From contig JAXRKP010001308.1 of assembly GCA_037039925.1 (NCBI GenBank), forward strand, positions 1-64,000: DNA of 64,000 nt, in the 5' to 3' direction. The stretch comes from Doris montereyensis (taxonomy: Eukaryota; Mollusca; Gastropoda; Nudibranchia; Dorididae). Position 1 is the stretch's first letter; each line of letters opens with the position of its first letter. Positions 62,492 through 64,000 of this stretch are shown here, one piece after another. The notes under the pieces are model-generated. The model saw nothing but the letters and a program-made list of their open reading frames with translations, was not told where the DNA came from and made no database searches. Made by a program: the position numbers and the translations under genes.

Positions 62492-62494
62492 TTA
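62492..62494. other. Target-site duplication TTA, right
   Basis: TTA between the right inverted repeat and TAGCTGATATGTGAGG, where the 23-bp satellite resumes in register. Confidence 0.85.
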
Positions 62495-63025
62495 TAGCTG
62501 ATATGTGAGGCGTTATAGATGATGTTATGTGTTATAGGTGAACTATTATGGGCGTTATATCTGAGCTGTGAGAGGCGTTATAGCTGAGCTGTGAGAGGCG
62601 TTATAGCTGTGAGCTGTGAGATGCGTTAGAGCTGACATGTGAGGTGTTATAGATGATTTGTTACAGGTGTTACAGATGATTTGTTACAGGTGTTACAGAT
62701 GATTTTTACAGGCGTTATAGATGAACTGTTAGAGGCTTTATAGCTATAGCTGAACTGCGAGAGGCGTTATAGCTGAACTATGAGAGGCGTTATAGCTGAT
62801 ATGTGAGGTGTTATAGATGATTGGTTACAGATGTTATAGCTGATATGTGAGGTGTTATAGATGATTTGTTACAGGCGTTATAGCTGATATGTGAGGTGTT
62901 ATAGATGATTTGTTAGAGGTAGTATAACTGATATGTGAGAGACGTTAGAGCTGAACTTTGCGAGTCGTTATAGCTTAACTGTGACAGACGTTATAGCTGT
63001 GAAGTGTAAGAGGCTGTGTAACTGA
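62495..63025 (+). repeat. 23-bp satellite, block 2
   Basis: Continuation of the satellite after the transposon. Main units are GAGGCGTTATAG with CTGAACTGTGA and GAGGTGTTATAG with ATGATTTGTTACA. Many are of 23 or 25 bp. Most units have lost the CpG-rich CCGACCCG core seen in block 1, having CTGAACTG or ATGATTTG instead. Divergence is higher than in block 1. Confidence 0.9.
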
Positions 63026-63338
63026 ACCGTGGTGTTGTTAGCGTATATAACCACGACAATATTGGTTCAAGCCTCATGGCTGGCACAGATGGGGCAATTT
63101 ATTTTACAACGTTGTACTCTCAGGAAAAGGTACCTCACTCCACTTTCTTTAATTGACTCGGGTGTGAATGAGTACCCAGGTATAGATAGATAAAGATCTT
63201 GTCAGAGTGTTAGGTCGAAGCGCCTAACAGGCCGGTGTACTGTATGTTCTGGGAGTTGTTAAGAATGACTTTGGATGAAATTGCCTGCTGGGGGTAAAAT
63301 GATATACAGTCGGTGAGCCTGCATTTTTGCTGGGATAC
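63026..63338 (+). repeat. Possible tRNA-derived SINE, plus orientation
   Basis: GGTTCAAGCCTC at 63,064-63,075 resembles a tRNA B box. It is followed by a body with GGAAAAGGTACCTCACTCC and GGTGTGAATGAGTACCCAGG, a phrase I associate with SINE bodies in aquatic invertebrates. I cannot find a convincing A box upstream, so the 5' end is truncated or diverged. The element ends somewhere before the (TTTGA)n run at 63,339. The call is weaker than for the next element. Confidence 0.45.
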
Positions 63339-63688
63339 TTTGATTTGATTTGATTTGAATTGATTTACCCACACATCCACAAATAAGGATCTCGGGGGGG
63401 CCAGGATTTTAAATTTTGCCTGGACTGTCTTGTAAACAGCCAAGGGATCTTTAAGGTACACAGCGAGGTGTGATCTGCACACGGGGCTTCCTTTTATCGT
63501 CCGTCTCCGATGGGACTAGTGTCCGTCCACAGACTTGGACCAGTGGCGCGGGGAGGGGGGGGTGGGTGAAGGTAGATATAACTCCGAAAAAATCGAGAAA
63601 CGTTTTTCAACCATTGGCGGGGTTTGAACCCATGACCTTTGGGTTAAGGGGCTGATACCTTACCGCTGGACTACTGAGTGCCCCCATG
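63339..63688 (-). repeat. tRNA-derived SINE, minus orientation
   Basis: On the minus strand the head begins near 63,687 with GGGGGCACTCAGTAGTCC, has an A-box-like stretch (CTCAGTAGTCCAGCGGT, 63,662-63,678) and a B box GGTTCAAACCCC (63,619-63,630), giving a tRNA-like 5' part of about 75 bases. The body carries CCCATCGGAGACGGACG (63,499-63,520 region) and CCCGTGTGCAGATC ... CCTTAAAGATCCC (63,446-63,487), which resemble the conserved core of invertebrate SINEs. The 3' end is an (ATCAA)n-type tail (63,339-63,362). It is too degenerate to be a working tRNA gene: the stems do not all pair. Confidence 0.7.
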
Positions 63689-63764
63689 TCGTGGGTTCTG
63701 GTTAGAAATCTATATCTTTATCTTTCAAAAGAAGACTTCCTGTGAAACGCGACCAGCTACTAGC

Positions 63765-63892
63765 ACTTGTCTCTGTATTATTGAAATTTACCCGTCCACC
63801 ATTGTGGTGATCTCAGGGTGAATTAAGAGGAAACACCAAGATCAGACAAAATAATGAACGAGTTAAAGAAAAGAAGTAGGACCTACCAGTAT
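63765..63892 (+). repeat. Dispersed repeat, copy 2
   Basis: TTGAAATTTACCCGTCCACC, GTGGTGATCTCAGGGTG, AAGAGGAAACA and GGACCTACCAG match copy 1 at 60,096-60,231 in order and spacing. It is followed by a C-rich stretch (63,893-63,915). Confidence 0.65.
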
Positions 63893-63964
63893 CCTCCCCC
63901 CCCCAACCGCCCCCGCATCAGCACGGTCAACGAGAGAATCTCTAACAGTTGTAGTTTACTTCAT

Positions 63965-64000
63965 TGAAATTTATCTCATCCACCATATCATGTGGAATCT
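63965..64000 (+). repeat. Dispersed repeat, copy 3, cut by the window end
   Basis: TTGAAATTTATCTCATCCACC and what follows (split here: TTGAAATTTATC plus TCATCCACCAT) match the start of copy 2. Only the first part is visible. Confidence 0.5.

Noticed and set aside
63210..63655. Open frames 63,210-63,482 (minus) and 63,470-63,655 (plus)
   Set aside because: They lie inside the SINE-like elements, overlap each other's strands and show no protein motif.
63619..63687. Functional tRNA gene on the minus strand
   Set aside because: A- and B-box-like sequences are present, but the cloverleaf stems do not pair well, and a SINE body and a repeat tail follow directly.

Overview
The window is eukaryotic, repeat-dominated DNA, most likely from a marine invertebrate animal. 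That guess is an inference from the mix of elements: an RTE-like non-LTR retrotransposon remnant, a PIF/Harbinger DNA transposon, tRNA-derived SINEs with a core seen in aquatic invertebrates, and two unrelated satellites. There is no intact protein-coding gene and no RNA gene I can support. All long open frames in the first 58 kb are by-products of the satellite.

Bases 1 to about 58,185 are one giant tandem array of a 13-bp unit, plus-strand consensus GCGATGATAGAGA. Nearly uniform cores (about 5.2-8.3, 11.9-22.1, 26.5-31.6, 35.1-39.3 and 42.8-46.4 kb) alternate with blocks of mixed variant units (0-5.2, 8.3-11.9, 31.6-35.1, 39.3-42.8 and 46.4-51 kb). Each variant block carries at least one 'pyrimidine cassette': a GATGATATCATC palindrome (or a variant of it), two or three 13-mers in inverted orientation, a long (CT)n tract, and a conserved right edge ending in CTTTCTCTTAGAGAGCGATGATAG. 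The variant blocks are copies of one another: block 8.3-11.9 kb matches 31.6-35.1 kb at an offset of about 23.2 kb, and 0-2.4 kb matches 40.3-42.6 kb at about 40.4 kb. The array was therefore built at two scales, by 13-bp turnover and by duplication of multi-kilobase pieces. From 51 to 58.2 kb the units diverge strongly, with local amplification of single variants, (GA)n tracts and duplicated 0.3-0.85 kb modules.

At 58.19 kb the array meets a decayed retrotransposon on the minus strand (endonuclease, linker and the first residues of the reverse transcriptase, with several stops and frameshifts). The satellite-retrotransposon junction itself was duplicated about 1.07 kb away, at 57.11-57.25 kb. 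A second, unrelated 23-bp satellite occupies 60.23-63.03 kb. It is split by a 1,042-bp Harbinger-type element at 61,450-62,491 with imperfect 15-bp terminal inverted repeats, a TTA target-site duplication and a frameshifted N-terminal transposase remnant. The last kilobase holds two SINE-like elements in opposite orientation and copies of a short dispersed repeat that also borders the 23-bp satellite on its left.

No genes work together here. The content is structural: satellite turnover, microsatellite cassettes and dead transposons. Coordinates inside the uniform cores depend on how faithfully the array was assembled.
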